A stretch of 64,000 nucleotides of DNA from contig NZ_NIUB01000016.1 of NCBI RefSeq assembly GCF_002197815.1, positions 40,149 through 104,148 on the forward strand, in the 5' to 3' direction. Positions 1 through 9,137 of the stretch are shown here, piece after piece. The DNA comes from Pseudomonas oleovorans subsp. oleovorans. GTDB taxonomy: Bacteria; Pseudomonadota; Gammaproteobacteria; Pseudomonadales; Pseudomonadaceae. The number at the start of each line of letters is the position of its first letter. The stretch's first letter is position 1. The position numbers were made by a program, and so were the translations under genes. Under the pieces are notes generated by a model. It worked only from the letters and a program-made list of their open reading frames with translations. It had not been told where the DNA came from and ran no database searches.

Positions 1-1035
1 TACGAGCCGGTCGATAAAGACCAGGTGATGTTCTACAAAGAGGACAAGAAGGGTCAGATCCTCGAGGAAGGCATCAACGAAGCCGGCGCCATGAGTTCCT
101 TCATCGCCGCCGGTACTTCGTACTCCTGCCACAACCAGCCGATGCTGCCGTTCTACATCTTCTACTCGATGTTCGGCTTCCAGCGTATCGGTGACCTGGC
201 CTGGGCCGCCGGCGACAGCCGCACCCGTGGTTTCCTGATCGGCGGTACAGCCGGCCGTACCACCCTCAACGGTGAAGGTCTGCAGCACCAAGACGGTCAT
301 AGCCACATTCTGGCCTCGACCATCCCCAACTGCCGTACCTACGACCCGACCTACGGCTACGAGCTCGCCGTGATCATCCGCGAAGGCATTCGCCAGATGA
401 TCGAAGAGCAGCAGGACATCTTCTACTACATCACCGTGATGAACGAGTCGTACCAGCAGCCGGCCATGCCGCAAGGCGTGGAAGACGGCATCATCAAGGG
501 CATGTACCTGCTCGAGGAAGACAACAAGGAGGCCGCGCACCACGTACAACTGCTGGGTTCCGGCACCATCCTGCGCGAAGTCCGCGAGGCGGCGAAGATC
601 CTGCGTGACGAGTACAACATCGGCGCCGATGTGTGGAGCGTCACCAGCTTCAACGAACTGCGTCGTGACGGTCTGGCTGTGGAGCGCCGCAACCGCCTGC
701 ACCCGGGCCAGAAGCCGCAGCAGACCTATATCGAGCAGTGCCTGAGCGGTCGCAAGGGTCCGGTCATCGCGTCGACCGACTACATGAAGCTGTTCGCCGA
801 ACAGGTTCGTCAGTGGGTACCGAGCAAGGAATACAAGGTCCTGGGCACCGACGGCTTCGGCCGCAGCGACAGCCGCAAGCAGCTGCGTCACTTCTTCGAA
901 GTGGATCGTAACTGGGTCGTGCTCGCCGCCCTGGAAGCCCTGGTAGACCGCGGCGAAATCGAAGCCAAGGTGCTGGCCGATGCCATCACCAAGTTCGGCA
1001 TCGACGCCGACAAAGCCAACCCCCTGGACTGCTAA
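1..1035 (+). CDS. aceE: Pyruvate dehydrogenase E1 component, C-terminal part (gene starts before the window)
   Basis: The reading frame is open from base 1 (YEPVDKDQVMFYKEDKKGQ) to the TAA at 1033-1035, giving about 344 residues. This is the C-terminal third of the homodimeric PDH E1, whose usual length is near 880 residues. E1 decarboxylates pyruvate with thiamine diphosphate and acetylates the lipoyl groups of E2. The visible part is the transketolase-like pyrimidine/C-terminal region, with GTAGRTTLNGEGLQHQDGHS and the C-terminal GTDGFGRSDSR segment. aceF begins 11 bases downstream, so the two form an operon. The real start and the ThDP-binding GDG motif lie outside the window. Confidence 0.97.
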   Translation, partial: YEPVDKDQVMFYKEDKKGQILEEGINEAGAMSSFIAAGTSYSCHNQPMLPFYIFYSMFGFQRIGDLAWAAGDSRTRGFLIGGTAGRTTLNGEGLQHQDGHSHILASTIPNCRTYDPTYGYELAVIIREGIRQMIEEQQDIFYYITVMNESYQQPAMPQGVEDGIIKGMYLLEEDNKEAAHHVQLLGSGTILREVREAAKILRDEYNIGADVWSVTSFNELRRDGLAVERRNRLHPGQKPQQTYIEQCLSGRKGPVIASTDYMKLFAEQVRQWVPSKEYKVLGTDGFGRSDSRKQLRHFFEVDRNWVVLAALEALVDRGEIEAKVLADAITKFGIDADKANPLDC

Positions 1036-1046
1036 GGAGCGTAGCG

Positions 1047-3020
1047 ATGAGTGAGTTGATTCGCGTACCCGACCTCGGCGGTGAAGGCGAGGTGATTGAA
1101 CTGCTGGTCAAGGTCGGCGACCGTATCGAAGCCGATCAGAGCGTACTGACCCTGGAGTCCGACAAGGCCTCCATGGAAGTGCCCTCGCCCAAGGCCGGCG
1201 TGATCAAGGAAATCAAGGTCAAGATCGGTGACCGCCTGAAGGAAGGCGACGAGCTGCTGGTGCTGGAAGTCGAAGGTGCTGCGCAAGCGGCGCCTGCGCC
1301 GAAAGCCGCAGCCGCCCCTGCCGAAGCACCGCAAGCGGCCGCTCCGGCAGCCGCGCCCGCCGCTGCTGCCACCGGCAGCAGCGTGCAGGACGTGCACGTG
1401 CCGGATATCGGCACCGACGGCAAGGTCAAGGTCATCGAAGTCATGGTCAAGGCCGGCGACACCATCGAAGCCGACCAGTCGCTGATCACCCTGGAGTCCG
1501 ACAAGGCCTCCATGGAAATCCCCTCGCCGGCTGCCGGCGTGGTGGAGCAAGTGCTGGTCAAGCTGGATGATGAAATCGGCACTGGCGACCTGATCCTCAA
1601 GCTGAAAGTCGAAGGAGCTGCTCCGGCGGCCTCGGCTCCGGCGGCCGCGCCGGCGCAAGCTGCCGCACCCGCCGCAGCCCCTGCACCGGCCGCCGCAGCG
1701 AGCGGCAGCAGCGTGCAGGACGTGCGCGTGCCGGACATCGGCTCCAGCGCCAAGGGCAAGGTCATCGAGATCATGGTCAAGGCCGGCGACAGCATCGAAG
1801 CCGACCAGAGCCTGCTGACCCTGGAGTCCGACAAGGCCTCCATGGAAATCCCCTCGCCGGCTGCCGGCGTGGTGGAAGAAGTGCTGGTCAAGCTGGATGA
1901 CGAGATCGGCACCGGCGACCTGATTCTCAAGCTCAAGGTCGCGGGCGCTGCACCGGCCGCTGCGCCGGCGCAAGCCAGCCAGGAAGTGCACCGCGTACCG
2001 GAAGGCGCCGCACCGGAAGTGGCCGCAGAAGTACGCGCCATCGCCTCGCTGTCGGCTGCAGCTGCCGACCCGGCCAATGCACCCAAGCGCAGCAGCGCCA
2101 AGGTGCACGCCGGCCCTGCCGTGCGTCAGCTGGCGCGTGAGTTCGGAGTGGAGCTGGCGGATATCGCCGGCACCGGCCCGAAAGGCCGCATTCTCAAGGA
2201 AGACGTGCAGGCTTACGTCAAGGCCATGATGCACAAGGCCAAGGCCGCACCGCAGGCGCCTGCTGCAGCTGCTACCGGCGGCGCCGGCATCCCGCCGATC
2301 CCGGCCGTGGACTTCAGCAAGTTCGGTGAAATCGAAGAAGTACCGATGACCCGCCTGATGCAGGTCGGCGCTGCCAACCTGCACCGCAGCTGGCTCAACG
2401 TGCCGCACGTGACCCAGTTCGATTCGGCCGACATCACCGACCTGGAAGCCTTCCGCGTCGCGCAAAAGGCCGTGGCGGAAAAGGCCGGCGTCAAGCTGAC
2501 CGTGCTGCCGCTGCTGCTCAAGGCCTGCGCCCACCTGCTCAAGGAACTGCCGGACTTCAACAGTTCGCTGGCGCCGAGCGGCAAGGCGATCATCCGCAAG
2601 AAGTACGTGCATATCGGCTTCGCCGTCGATACGCCGGACGGCCTGCTGGTGCCGGTGATCAAGAACGTCGACCAGAAGAGTCTGCTGCAACTGGCTGCTG
2701 AAGCCGCCGCCCTGGCGGAAAAAGCGCGCACCAAGAAGCTCTCGGCTGATGACATGCAGGGCGCCTGCTTCACCATCTCCAGCCTCGGCCACATTGGCGG
2801 CACCGGCTTCACGCCGATCGTCAACGCGCCGGAAGTGGCGATCCTCGGTGTCAGCAAGGCAACCATGCAGCCGGTGTGGGATGGCAAGGCCTTCCAGCCC
2901 AAGCTGATGCTGCCGCTGTCGCTGTCCTACGATCACCGGGTGATCAACGGCGCGGCTGCCGCACGCTTCACTCAGCGCCTGTCGCAGCTGCTGGCCGACA
3001 TCCGCACCATCCTGCTGTAA
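1047..3020 (+). CDS. aceF: Dihydrolipoamide acetyltransferase (PDH E2) with three lipoyl domains
   Basis: 657-residue E2 core of the pyruvate dehydrogenase complex; it transfers acetyl from lipoyl-lysine to CoA. Three lipoyl domains are visible, each with an ESDKASME motif; the lipoylated lysines are about K40, K153 and K263. They are joined by Ala/Pro-rich flexible linkers. A peripheral subunit-binding domain follows at about 352-390 (AGPAVRQLAREFG). The catalytic acyltransferase domain runs to the end, with the YDHRVINGA active-site motif (H630). ATG 1047 is preceded by AAGGAG (1035-1040). Lipoyl modules 2 and 3 are very similar at DNA level with a 330-bp offset, so the third domain looks like an internal duplication. 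As I recall, PAO1 AceF has only two lipoyl domains. Cotranscribed with aceE. Confidence 0.97.
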   Translation: MSELIRVPDLGGEGEVIELLVKVGDRIEADQSVLTLESDKASMEVPSPKAGVIKEIKVKIGDRLKEGDELLVLEVEGAAQAAPAPKAAAAPAEAPQAAAPAAAPAAAATGSSVQDVHVPDIGTDGKVKVIEVMVKAGDTIEADQSLITLESDKASMEIPSPAAGVVEQVLVKLDDEIGTGDLILKLKVEGAAPAASAPAAAPAQAAAPAAAPAPAAAASGSSVQDVRVPDIGSSAKGKVIEIMVKAGDSIEADQSLLTLESDKASMEIPSPAAGVVEEVLVKLDDEIGTGDLILKLKVAGAAPAAAPAQASQEVHRVPEGAAPEVAAEVRAIASLSAAAADPANAPKRSSAKVHAGPAVRQLAREFGVELADIAGTGPKGRILKEDVQAYVKAMMHKAKAAPQAPAAAATGGAGIPPIPAVDFSKFGEIEEVPMTRLMQVGAANLHRSWLNVPHVTQFDSADITDLEAFRVAQKAVAEKAGVKLTVLPLLLKACAHLLKELPDFNSSLAPSGKAIIRKKYVHIGFAVDTPDGLLVPVIKNVDQKSLLQLAAEAAALAEKARTKKLSADDMQGACFTISSLGHIGGTGFTPIVNAPEVAILGVSKATMQPVWDGKAFQPKLMLPLSLSYDHRVINGAAAARFTQRLSQLLADIRTILL

Positions 3021-3051
3021 ACCGTTTCGAGCACGCCACGCTCGCACCCTC

Positions 3052-3081
3052 AACCCCGCCCATCCAGGCGGGGTTCTTTTT
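3052..3081 (+). terminator. Rho-independent terminator of aceEF
   Basis: Perfect 9-bp stem AACCCCGCC (3052-3060) / GGCGGGGTT (3067-3075) with a 6-base loop, followed by a T-rich tract (TTCTTTTT). It lies 31 bases after the aceF stop. Confidence 0.9.
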
Positions 3082-3111
3082 GCCTGCACGAATCAGGGCC
3101 GGCTTGATCCT

Positions 3112-3145
3112 GATCATGGCGCTGAACGCAGCAAGCGCCATGATC
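3112..3145. repeat. 12-bp perfect inverted repeat upstream of the CopD-like gene
   Basis: GATCATGGCGCT (3112-3123) and AGCGCCATGATC (3134-3145) are exact reverse complements separated by 10 bases. There is no T tract on either side, so a terminator is unlikely. It lies 31 bases before the proposed start of the membrane protein gene. It could be a regulator binding site or a leader hairpin; the sequence alone does not decide. Confidence 0.5.
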
Positions 3146-3176
3146 GTTGCATCGATCACGATCCGGTGCGCGCCTC

Positions 3177-3617
3177 ATGCTCTATCTATTGCTCAAATTC
3201 GCCCACCTGACTGCAGCCGCATTCTTCATCGGTGGCGTCTTCTTCGAAGTGATGATTCTCAGCCGTGCCACACAGGCACTGCCGGATGCAACCAAGGCAG
3301 GCTTCTCACGCGCGCTGGGCCAGCGCGCCAGGCAGGTCATGCATTGGGTCATACTGGTGCTTTACGCCGCCGGCCTGGGCCTGGCCTGGCACTACCGCGC
3401 AGCCCTGCATGCGCCACTGGCCAGCAGCTTCGGCATTCTGCTCAGCCTGAAAATCATCCTGGCGCTGAGCATCCTGGGGCATTTTCTGCTGGTGGTTTTC
3501 CTGATGCGCAACGGCCGCATGACCGCGCCACGCTCGCGCCGTATTCACCTGAGCGTGCTGCTGCACATGTTGGCCATTCTGTTCCTAGCCAAGGCCATGT
3601 TTCTGCTGAACCTGTGA
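3177..3617 (+). CDS. CopD-like integral membrane protein
   Basis: About 146 residues from ATG 3177 (MLYLLLKFAHLTAAAFF). An upstream in-frame TTG at 3147 exists but would add a charged, non-conserved-looking tail. Four hydrophobic segments are visible (about residues 5-25, 55-72, 80-108 and 122-142), with a conserved-looking His in the first (KFAHL). This layout matches small CopD/DUF2269-type membrane proteins linked to copper or haem/redox functions in other bacteria. No substrate can be inferred from the sequence. It is monocistronic, between the aceF terminator and a convergent hypothetical gene. The Shine-Dalgarno is poor. Confidence 0.75.
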   Translation: MLYLLLKFAHLTAAAFFIGGVFFEVMILSRATQALPDATKAGFSRALGQRARQVMHWVILVLYAAGLGLAWHYRAALHAPLASSFGILLSLKIILALSILGHFLLVVFLMRNGRMTAPRSRRIHLSVLLHMLAILFLAKAMFLLNL

Positions 3618-3627
3618 GCGGGGCAAA

Positions 3628-4161
3628 TCAGCCCTTCTGCACGTTGCGAATCAGAAAGCTCAGCGCCTTGGCCAGCTCACCCGCGCCCTTGTGATCACGC
3701 AGAATGCTCAGCAACGGCGTGTCATCGAGCGGGTTGAACAGCACGCAACGAATACCGCCGGTCGGACACTCATAACGGATGAACGGATCAATACCGAATA
3801 CCGGCAGACGCTGATTGCGCACTGCGATGGCGGTGCCCTGAGTGTCACGGGTCTCTTCACGCAGGATCAACTCGCCGGCATTGCCGACCGCGAAGCGGTA
3901 CAAGAGATCATCCCGTTGCGCCTGGCCAACCTGGTAACCGGCACGCAGGGCGTAGGTTTCCAGCAAGGCGTTGCTGTGTGCGAGCAGCGCCTGGCGCTCG
4001 TTGTCAGTCAGGTAAAGGCGCTTGAGCCCGTCCAGGTAAGCGGCCTGTTCGGCGCCTTGCAGCAACGCCTTGTCGTCAGCGCTGGCGGTGCCGGGTAGCA
4101 CGCAAGCCAGCACCGCCCCCAGGAGCACGGCCATCAGTTTTCTTGTCAGTCTCGCTTGCAT
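3628..4161 (-). CDS. Conserved hypothetical exported protein
   Basis: 177 residues with a clear Sec signal peptide: positive n-region (MQARLTRK), hydrophobic core, and a likely cut after ALPGTASA near residue 28. The mature part (~150 residues) is mixed alpha/beta-like with two cysteines (YECPTGGIRCVLFN), which could form a disulfide in the periplasm. I do not recognise the family. The gene converges on the CopD-like gene, with 10 bases between the stops, and diverges from dipA. The expected cellular location is periplasmic. Confidence 0.75.
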   Translation of the reverse strand: MQARLTRKLMAVLLGAVLACVLPGTASADDKALLQGAEQAAYLDGLKRLYLTDNERQALLAHSNALLETYALRAGYQVGQAQRDDLLYRFAVGNAGELILREETRDTQGTAIAVRNQRLPVFGIDPFIRYECPTGGIRCVLFNPLDDTPLLSILRDHKGAGELAKALSFLIRNVQKG

Positions 4162-4261
4162 GATGCACCCTTGCCGAACGCTATAGTGAAGTAGGCCTGA
4201 GCCTCAGCCTCCGTCAGTGCCGCTGCGCCCTCTGGCGGCAGCGGCCCTGTACTGAGAACGG

Positions 4262-7003
4262 ATGCCTCGCCTGGTCAGCATACTGGAAGCCCACCGCCCA
4301 ATGAAAAGCCATCCCGATGCCAGCGCACGCTCGGCAGCCGAGGTTGTGACGCAGTTGCCAGTGCCCTCGCGGCTCGGCATGCTGCGTTTCGAGCGCTTGA
4401 ACGAGCCAAGCTGGGCACTGCTGTTTCTCGACCCGGCCTGTGAACGCCAGCTAGGTATCAGCGCCAGCGATCTCTGTGCACTGGTGGATGCCCCCTACGC
4501 CAGCCTGATGGAGCCCGAGGCGCGCTATCGCCTGCACGACGCCATCCAGCAGCAACTGCTGCAAGGCCCGCATTACCTGGTGCGCTACACCCTGCATACC
4601 CCGCAAGGTGCTCTGACCCTGCTGGAGATGGGCGAACCCTTCAAACAGCGCAACCGCCAGTTGCTGCGCGGCTATCTGCTGGTAGCAGACGAGAGCCTCG
4701 ATCAGTTCGCCCCTGCCGAACGGGAGCTGTACACGCAGAATCAGCAACTGCGCAGCTCGCTGCAGCAATATCAGCGCACCCAGAATGACCACCTGCAACA
4801 CCTCGCCCGTTCACATACCCAGCAGCAGCTGATCGTGCGTCTGGCGCGCCAGCGCTACACCTCCAGCGACCCTCAGCAGGAAGCGGCCGAACTGATCACC
4901 CAGGCCGCCTGCGAGGTCTACGGTGTCGCTCGCGCCGGCATCTGGAAGCTGGGCGGTCATCACCTGGATTCCGTGTCGCTGTACCGCCGCGACCTGGACC
5001 GCCACGAACAACTACCGTCGATAAACGCACGTAATTTCCCGCAGTATCTGCAAGCACTGCACAGCAGCCGCGCCATCGACGCGCACGACGCCCAGCACGA
5101 TCCGCGCACCTGCGAACTGGCCGCCAGCTACCTGCAGCCGCTGGATATCTGCTCGATGCTCGACGCCAGCATACGCATCGAAGGCGAAGTGGTCGGCGTG
5201 CTCTGCCTGGAACATATCGGCGGCCTACGCACCTGGCAGGCCGACGAGATCGCCTTCGCCGGCGAGTTGGCCGACCAGTTCGCCCAGGCGCTGATCAACC
5301 AGCAAAAACGCAGCGCCACCAGCGCCCTGCATCTGTTCCAGCGCGCCGTCGAACAGAGCGCCAGCGCCTTTCTGCTGGTCGACCGCGACGGCCGGGTGGA
5401 GTACGTCAACCCCAGCTTCACGGCCATCACCCTGTACAGCAGCGACGAGGTCTGCGGTCACCGCCTGTCCGAGCTACCGGCCATGGCCAACCTTAGCGAC
5501 CTGTTGTTCGACGCACAGTCCAGCCTGGCCGAACACAGCAGCTGGCAAGGCGAATTCCGCAGTCGGCGCAAGAATCAGGAGCCCTACTGGGGCCATCTGT
5601 CGATCTCCAAGGTGTATGGCGACGATGGCGAACTGACCCACTACATCGGCATCTACGAAGACATTACCGAGGCCAAGCTGGCCCAGCAGCGCATCGAACG
5701 CCTGGCCTATACCGACAACCTGACCAATCTGGGCAATCGCCCTTCGTTCATCCGCAGCCTTGAAGAGCGCTTCGCCCGCAATGTTCAGTCGCTCGGGCTG
5801 CTGCTGGTGGACATCGACAACTTCAAGCGGATCAACGACAGCCTCGGCCACCAGACCGGCGACAAACTGCTCTCGGCCCTGGCCCGGCGCCTGCGCAACA
5901 GTCTTGGTGCCAAGGGCACCCTGGCACGCTTCGCCAGCAACGAATTCGCCATCCTGCTCGACGGTTGCGATCAGGACGCAGGCCTGCGTGTCGCTCATCA
6001 GGTACTGCAAACCCTGGACAAGCCGCTGTTCGTCGATAACCAGTTGATCAGCATCACCGGCTCGGTGGGCTTGGCCATCGCCCCGAAACACGGTGACGAC
6101 CCGCAGACCCTGATGAAGCACGCCGGTCTCGCCCTGCACAAAGCCAAGGCCAACGGCAAACATCAGATGCAGTTGTTCACCGAAGCGCTGAACGCCGAGG
6201 CCAACTACAAGCTGTTCGTCGAGAACAACCTGCGTCGCGCGCTGACTCAGAACGAGCTGGAAGTCTTCTACCAACCCAAACTCTGCCTCAAGAGCGGGCA
6301 ATTGCTGGGTATGGAGGCGCTGCTGCGCTGGCAGCATCCGGAGAAGGGCATGATCCGCCCGGATCAGTTCATCGGCGTTGCCGAGGAAACCGGCCTGATC
6401 ATCCCCATCGGCAAGTGGGTGGTGCGCCAGGCCTGCCGCATGAGCAAGCAGATCGCCGCCATTGGCCTGGGGCAACTGCAGGTGGCGATCAATCTGTCGC
6501 CCAAACAGTTCTCCGACCCGGATCTGGTCGGCTCCATCGCCGCCATCCTGCATGAAGAACAGCTCGACCCCAGGCTGCTGGAACTGGAACTCACCGAAAG
6601 CCTGCTGCTGGAGGCCACCGACGACACCCGCCACCAACTGGGTCGTCTCAAGAGCCTGGGCCTGACCCTGGCCATGGACGACTTCGGCACCGGTTATTCC
6701 TCGCTCAGCTACCTGAAGAAATTCCCCATCGACGTGATCAAGATCGATCGCAGCTTCATCAAGGACATCCCCGAGAACCAGGACGACATGGAGATCACCT
6801 CAGCGGTGATTGCCATGGCCCACAACCTCAAACTCAAGGTGGTCGCAGAAGGCATCGAAACTGGCGCCCAGCTCGGTTTCCTGCGCCGCCAGCAATGCGA
6901 CGTAGGTCAGGGCTACCTGTTCGACAAGCCGATTCCTGGCCGCGAACTGATCGACAGCCTGCGCCGCTACCCCTGCCGGCCACAGGCCGACCAACGGACG
7001 TAA
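4262..7003 (+). CDS. dipA: c-di-GMP phosphodiesterase DipA (PAS-GAF-PAS-GGDEF-EAL)
   Basis: 913 residues from ATG 4262, or 900 from ATG 4301 (MKSHPDA), which fits the length I recall for P. aeruginosa DipA; the start is undecided because neither has a strong Shine-Dalgarno. Order of domains: N-terminal PAS-like region (~30-150), GAF (~190-345), PAS (~355-470 with a PAC-like GIYEDITE end), GGDEF (~480-640), EAL (~650-905). The GGDEF signature is ASNEF (residues 558-562), so cyclase activity is not expected. The EAL part is intact: MEALLRW (684-690), ELTES and [10 protein letters not shown], so c-di-GMP hydrolysis is expected. In P. aeruginosa this protein controls biofilm dispersion. No membrane segment is visible, so it is cytoplasmic. 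Confidence 0.93.
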   Translation: MPRLVSILEAHRPMKSHPDASARSAAEVVTQLPVPSRLGMLRFERLNEPSWALLFLDPACERQLGISASDLCALVDAPYASLMEPEARYRLHDAIQQQLLQGPHYLVRYTLHTPQGALTLLEMGEPFKQRNRQLLRGYLLVADESLDQFAPAERELYTQNQQLRSSLQQYQRTQNDHLQHLARSHTQQQLIVRLARQRYTSSDPQQEAAELITQAACEVYGVARAGIWKLGGHHLDSVSLYRRDLDRHEQLPSINARNFPQYLQALHSSRAIDAHDAQHDPRTCELAASYLQPLDICSMLDASIRIEGEVVGVLCLEHIGGLRTWQADEIAFAGELADQFAQALINQQKRSATSALHLFQRAVEQSASAFLLVDRDGRVEYVNPSFTAITLYSSDEVCGHRLSELPAMANLSDLLFDAQSSLAEHSSWQGEFRSRRKNQEPYWGHLSISKVYGDDGELTHYIGIYEDITEAKLAQQRIERLAYTDNLTNLGNRPSFIRSLEERFARNVQSLGLLLVDIDNFKRINDSLGHQTGDKLLSALARRLRNSLGAKGTLARFASNEFAILLDGCDQDAGLRVAHQVLQTLDKPLFVDNQLISITGSVGLAIAPKHGDDPQTLMKHAGLALHKAKANGKHQMQLFTEALNAEANYKLFVENNLRRALTQNELEVFYQPKLCLKSGQLLGMEALLRWQHPEKGMIRPDQFIGVAEETGLIIPIGKWVVRQACRMSKQIAAIGLGQLQVAINLSPKQFSDPDLVGSIAAILHEEQLDPRLLELELTESLLLEATDDTRHQLGRLKSLGLTLAMDDFGTGYSSLSYLKKFPIDVIKIDRSFIKDIPENQDDMEITSAVIAMAHNLKLKVVAEGIETGAQLGFLRRQQCDVGQGYLFDKPIPGRELIDSLRRYPCRPQADQRT

Positions 7004-7053
7004 TACACCGCCCTGCGCATAGTCCACGACCTACTCACTTTCAGGAGACCGCC

Positions 7054-7707
7054 ATGGTTCTGCGTTCCCAGATTCTCGTAAACAAACATGCATTGCCGAC
7101 TGCCGAGCAGGCCTTGCCCGGCCGTACAGAGGCGATGCCAGTAGCGGACACTCATTACGTCAACGGCAACCCAATCAAGGCGCCCTTCCCCGCCGGCCTG
7201 CAACAGGCGGTGTTCGGTCTGGGCTGTTTCTGGGGTGCCGAGCGGCGCTTCTGGCAACAGCCTGGCGTGTTCAGCACGGCGGTCGGCTATGCCGGTGGCC
7301 TCACACCCAACCCCACCTACGAGGAGGTCTGCTCGGGCCTGACCGGACACACCGAAGTGGTACTGGTCGTGTTCGATCCGCAGCAGACCAGCTTCGAAGC
7401 GCTGCTCAAGGTGTTCTGGGAAGCGCACAACCCGACCCAAGGCATGCGCCAGGGCAACGACCAGGGCACCCAGTACCGCTCGGCGATCTACTGCCAGGAC
7501 GAGGAGCAGCTGAGCGCCGCCAAAGCCAGCCAGGCACGCTTCCAGGCTGAGCTGGACAAGGCCGGAGTGGGCAGCATCACCACTGAAATCACCGAGGCAC
7601 CGACCTTCTACTACGCCGAGACCTATCACCAGCAATACCTGGCGAAGAATCCGGGCGGCTATTGCGGCCTCGGCGGAACAGGCGTATGTCTACCCCCTGA
7701 ATCTTGA
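7054..7707 (+). CDS. msrA: Peptide-methionine (S)-S-oxide reductase MsrA
   Basis: 217 residues from ATG 7054, chosen because AGGAG (7043-7047) sits 6 bases upstream; the open frame extends further upstream without support. The catalytic [11 protein letters not shown] motif is present, and the resolving cysteines lie in the C-terminal [14 protein letters not shown] segment. The enzyme reduces the S-epimer of methionine sulfoxide with thioredoxin as donor. It follows dipA by 50 bases, the same order as in P. aeruginosa. Confidence 0.97.
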   Translation: MVLRSQILVNKHALPTAEQALPGRTEAMPVADTHYVNGNPIKAPFPAGLQQAVFGLGCFWGAERRFWQQPGVFSTAVGYAGGLTPNPTYEEVCSGLTGHTEVVLVVFDPQQTSFEALLKVFWEAHNPTQGMRQGNDQGTQYRSAIYCQDEEQLSAAKASQARFQAELDKAGVGSITTEITEAPTFYYAETYHQQYLAKNPGGYCGLGGTGVCLPPES

Positions 7708-7723
7708 GCACGGGTAACGGGTC

Positions 7724-7828
7724 GTGGAGCTGAGCAGCATTTTCAGCCAGGTATCGAGTCAGGCATCGGCGCAGATGTCCCTTGTGCTGCTGCGAAAGAC
7801 GCTGCAGCCTGGTGCAGCTGGAAGATGA
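7724..7828 (+). pseudogene. Possible truncated YjfB-like (putative motility protein) remnant
   Basis: A short frame from GTG 7724 (ELSSIFSQVSSQASAQMSLV..LLRKTLQ, then a stop at 7826-7828) resembles the N-terminal half of the small YjfB family (about 60 residues: a Ser/Ala/Gln-rich helix followed by a V-L-K-K-A-L segment). The expected C-terminal half is missing, and the sequence runs into a GGGCT microsatellite. I read it as a decayed or frameshifted gene; a chance resemblance is possible. Confidence 0.3.
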
Positions 7829-7837
7829 GCGCTATGC

Positions 7838-7874
7838 GCTGGGCTGGGCTGGGCTGGGCTGGGCTGGGCTGGGC
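7838..7874. repeat. GGGCT pentanucleotide microsatellite
   Basis: About seven tandem copies of GGGCT (7841-7874, the last incomplete), preceded by a partial GCT unit. A 5-bp unit changes reading frame with each gain or loss. It falls at the start of the open frame that ends at 8087, where it encodes WAGLG repeats. Confidence 0.9.
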
Positions 7875-8087
7875 ATGGACCCGACTCAGGCGTTGAAGCC
7901 GACGCTGATTCTCTACGACGCCGACATTCCCAAGCAGGAAGCCCTGATCGTCGATCTCGGCCAGGAGCCGAAGCTCGCCATCGTCCGCAGCCTGCGCCCC
8001 GCGCAGCTACCGCTGGAGGTTCTGGAGTACCTCAGCCCGCGGCGCAACCTCAACTACCACATCGAGCCCAACCACAAGCCCGCTTGA
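7875..8087 (+). CDS. Unrecognised short ORF downstream of the GGGCT repeat
   Basis: From ATG 7875 the frame encodes about 70 residues (MDPTQALKPTLILYDADIPK... ending NYHIEPNHKPA). The open frame actually begins upstream at 7782 and runs through the microsatellite. Codon choice looks native (G/C third positions), and the composition is protein-like, with a hydrophobic beta strand TLILYDAD. I do not recognise the family. It may be the 3' remnant of a larger gene whose 5' part was lost or frameshifted around the GGGCT tract. There is no clear Shine-Dalgarno for the ATG. Confidence 0.35.
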   Translation: MDPTQALKPTLILYDADIPKQEALIVDLGQEPKLAIVRSLRPAQLPLEVLEYLSPRRNLNYHIEPNHKPA

Positions 8088-8094
8088 GCCCCTT

Positions 8095-8153
8095 GTAGCC
8101 CGGCTGCAATCCGCGGATCGGGGGCCGCGGCTCCAGGATTTCATCCGTGCTAC
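8095..8153. repeat. Degenerate REP-like palindrome
   Basis: Begins GTAGCCCGG and ends CCGTGCTAC, with the imperfect inner complementarity CCGCGGATCGGGGGCCGCGG. It occupies the gap between the unrecognised ORF and the end of rlmJ. Confidence 0.45.
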
Positions 8154-8157
8154 GCGC

Positions 8158-9015
8158 TTATGACTTGCCGCTTGGCGCTTCCTCTATCAGCCAATCCAGG
8201 CGCCAGCCGCCCTGGCTCTGGCCAAGCACATCGGCCAGCCAGGGCAGCAGCTGCTGCTTGAGCTCATCTTCCAGGCCCCATGGCGGATTGCTGATCACCA
8301 GGCCCGAGCCACTCAGGCGCGCGGCGTCGTCCGGCGCGTGCACGTAAAGCTCGGCACGCAGTAGCTTGGGCGCGGCGCTCTTGCTCAGATCGCGATAGAA
8401 GCGCGCCAATTGGCGCTCATCCTTGATCGGGTACCAGATCGCCACGATGGCCTGGCGCATACGCCCGTGCGCTTCGTTCAAAGCCTCGACGCAGCGCTGC
8501 AGCTCATCGCCCTTCTCGAACGGCGGGTCGATCAGCAGCAGCACGCGTTTTTCGCGGGTCGGCATCAGCGCCCGCGGCACATGCCAGCCTTCCCCCAGGT
8601 GCACGGCGACGCGGCGATCGCCGCGCATGTTGTCCTTGAGCAGGCGGCCGTCCTCGGGATGCTTCTCGTTAAGCTGCAGGCGATCCTGCTCGCGACTGAG
8701 CAGGCGCGCCAGCTCCGGCGAGCCGGGGTAATAGCGCAGCTCACCATCGGGGTTCATCGCCCGCACCACCTCCAGATAGGCTTCCACCGCATCCGGCAGC
8801 TGCGTGGCCTGCCACAGACGAGCGATGCCGTCCTGATATTCGCCAGTACGGCTGGCCTGGTCGCCTCGCAGGTCGTAGAGGCCAATGCCAGCGTGGCTGT
8901 CGAGGTAGGCGAAGGGCGCCTCCTTGCGCGACAGTAGGGCGATCAGGCGGGTCAGCACCAGGTGCTTGAACACATCGGCGTGGTTGCCGGCATGGAAGGC
9001 GTGGCGGTAGTTCAT
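8158..9015 (-). CDS. rlmJ: 23S rRNA (adenine(2030)-N6)-methyltransferase RlmJ
   Basis: 285 residues, the usual RlmJ (YhiR) length. The N-terminus MNYRHAFHAGNHADVFKH is the family hallmark, followed by YLDSHAGIGLYDL (SAM-binding loop) and LLIDPPFE, the DPPF-type catalytic motif of N6-adenine methyltransferases. It methylates A2030 of 23S rRNA. It is transcribed alone, divergent from the nitronate monooxygenase gene 122 bases away. Confidence 0.95.
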   Translation of the reverse strand: MNYRHAFHAGNHADVFKHLVLTRLIALLSRKEAPFAYLDSHAGIGLYDLRGDQASRTGEYQDGIARLWQATQLPDAVEAYLEVVRAMNPDGELRYYPGSPELARLLSREQDRLQLNEKHPEDGRLLKDNMRGDRRVAVHLGEGWHVPRALMPTREKRVLLLIDPPFEKGDELQRCVEALNEAHGRMRQAIVAIWYPIKDERQLARFYRDLSKSAAPKLLRAELYVHAPDDAARLSGSGLVISNPPWGLEDELKQQLLPWLADVLGQSQGGWRLDWLIEEAPSGKS

Positions 9016-9137
9016 GCGGGAGTCCTCGAATCAGGCGCGCAGTTTAACAGGCCGCTGACGACTCGCATCGTGACTTGCTCCATTGCACCTTCAAGGCCTA
9101 GGCTGCCTGCTCCTCCACGGACAGCGAGACCCCCGCC

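Noticed and set aside
1032..3089. 685-codon minus-strand frame opposite aceF
   Set aside because: Shadow of aceF; repetitive because the lipoyl modules repeat, with no recognisable domain.
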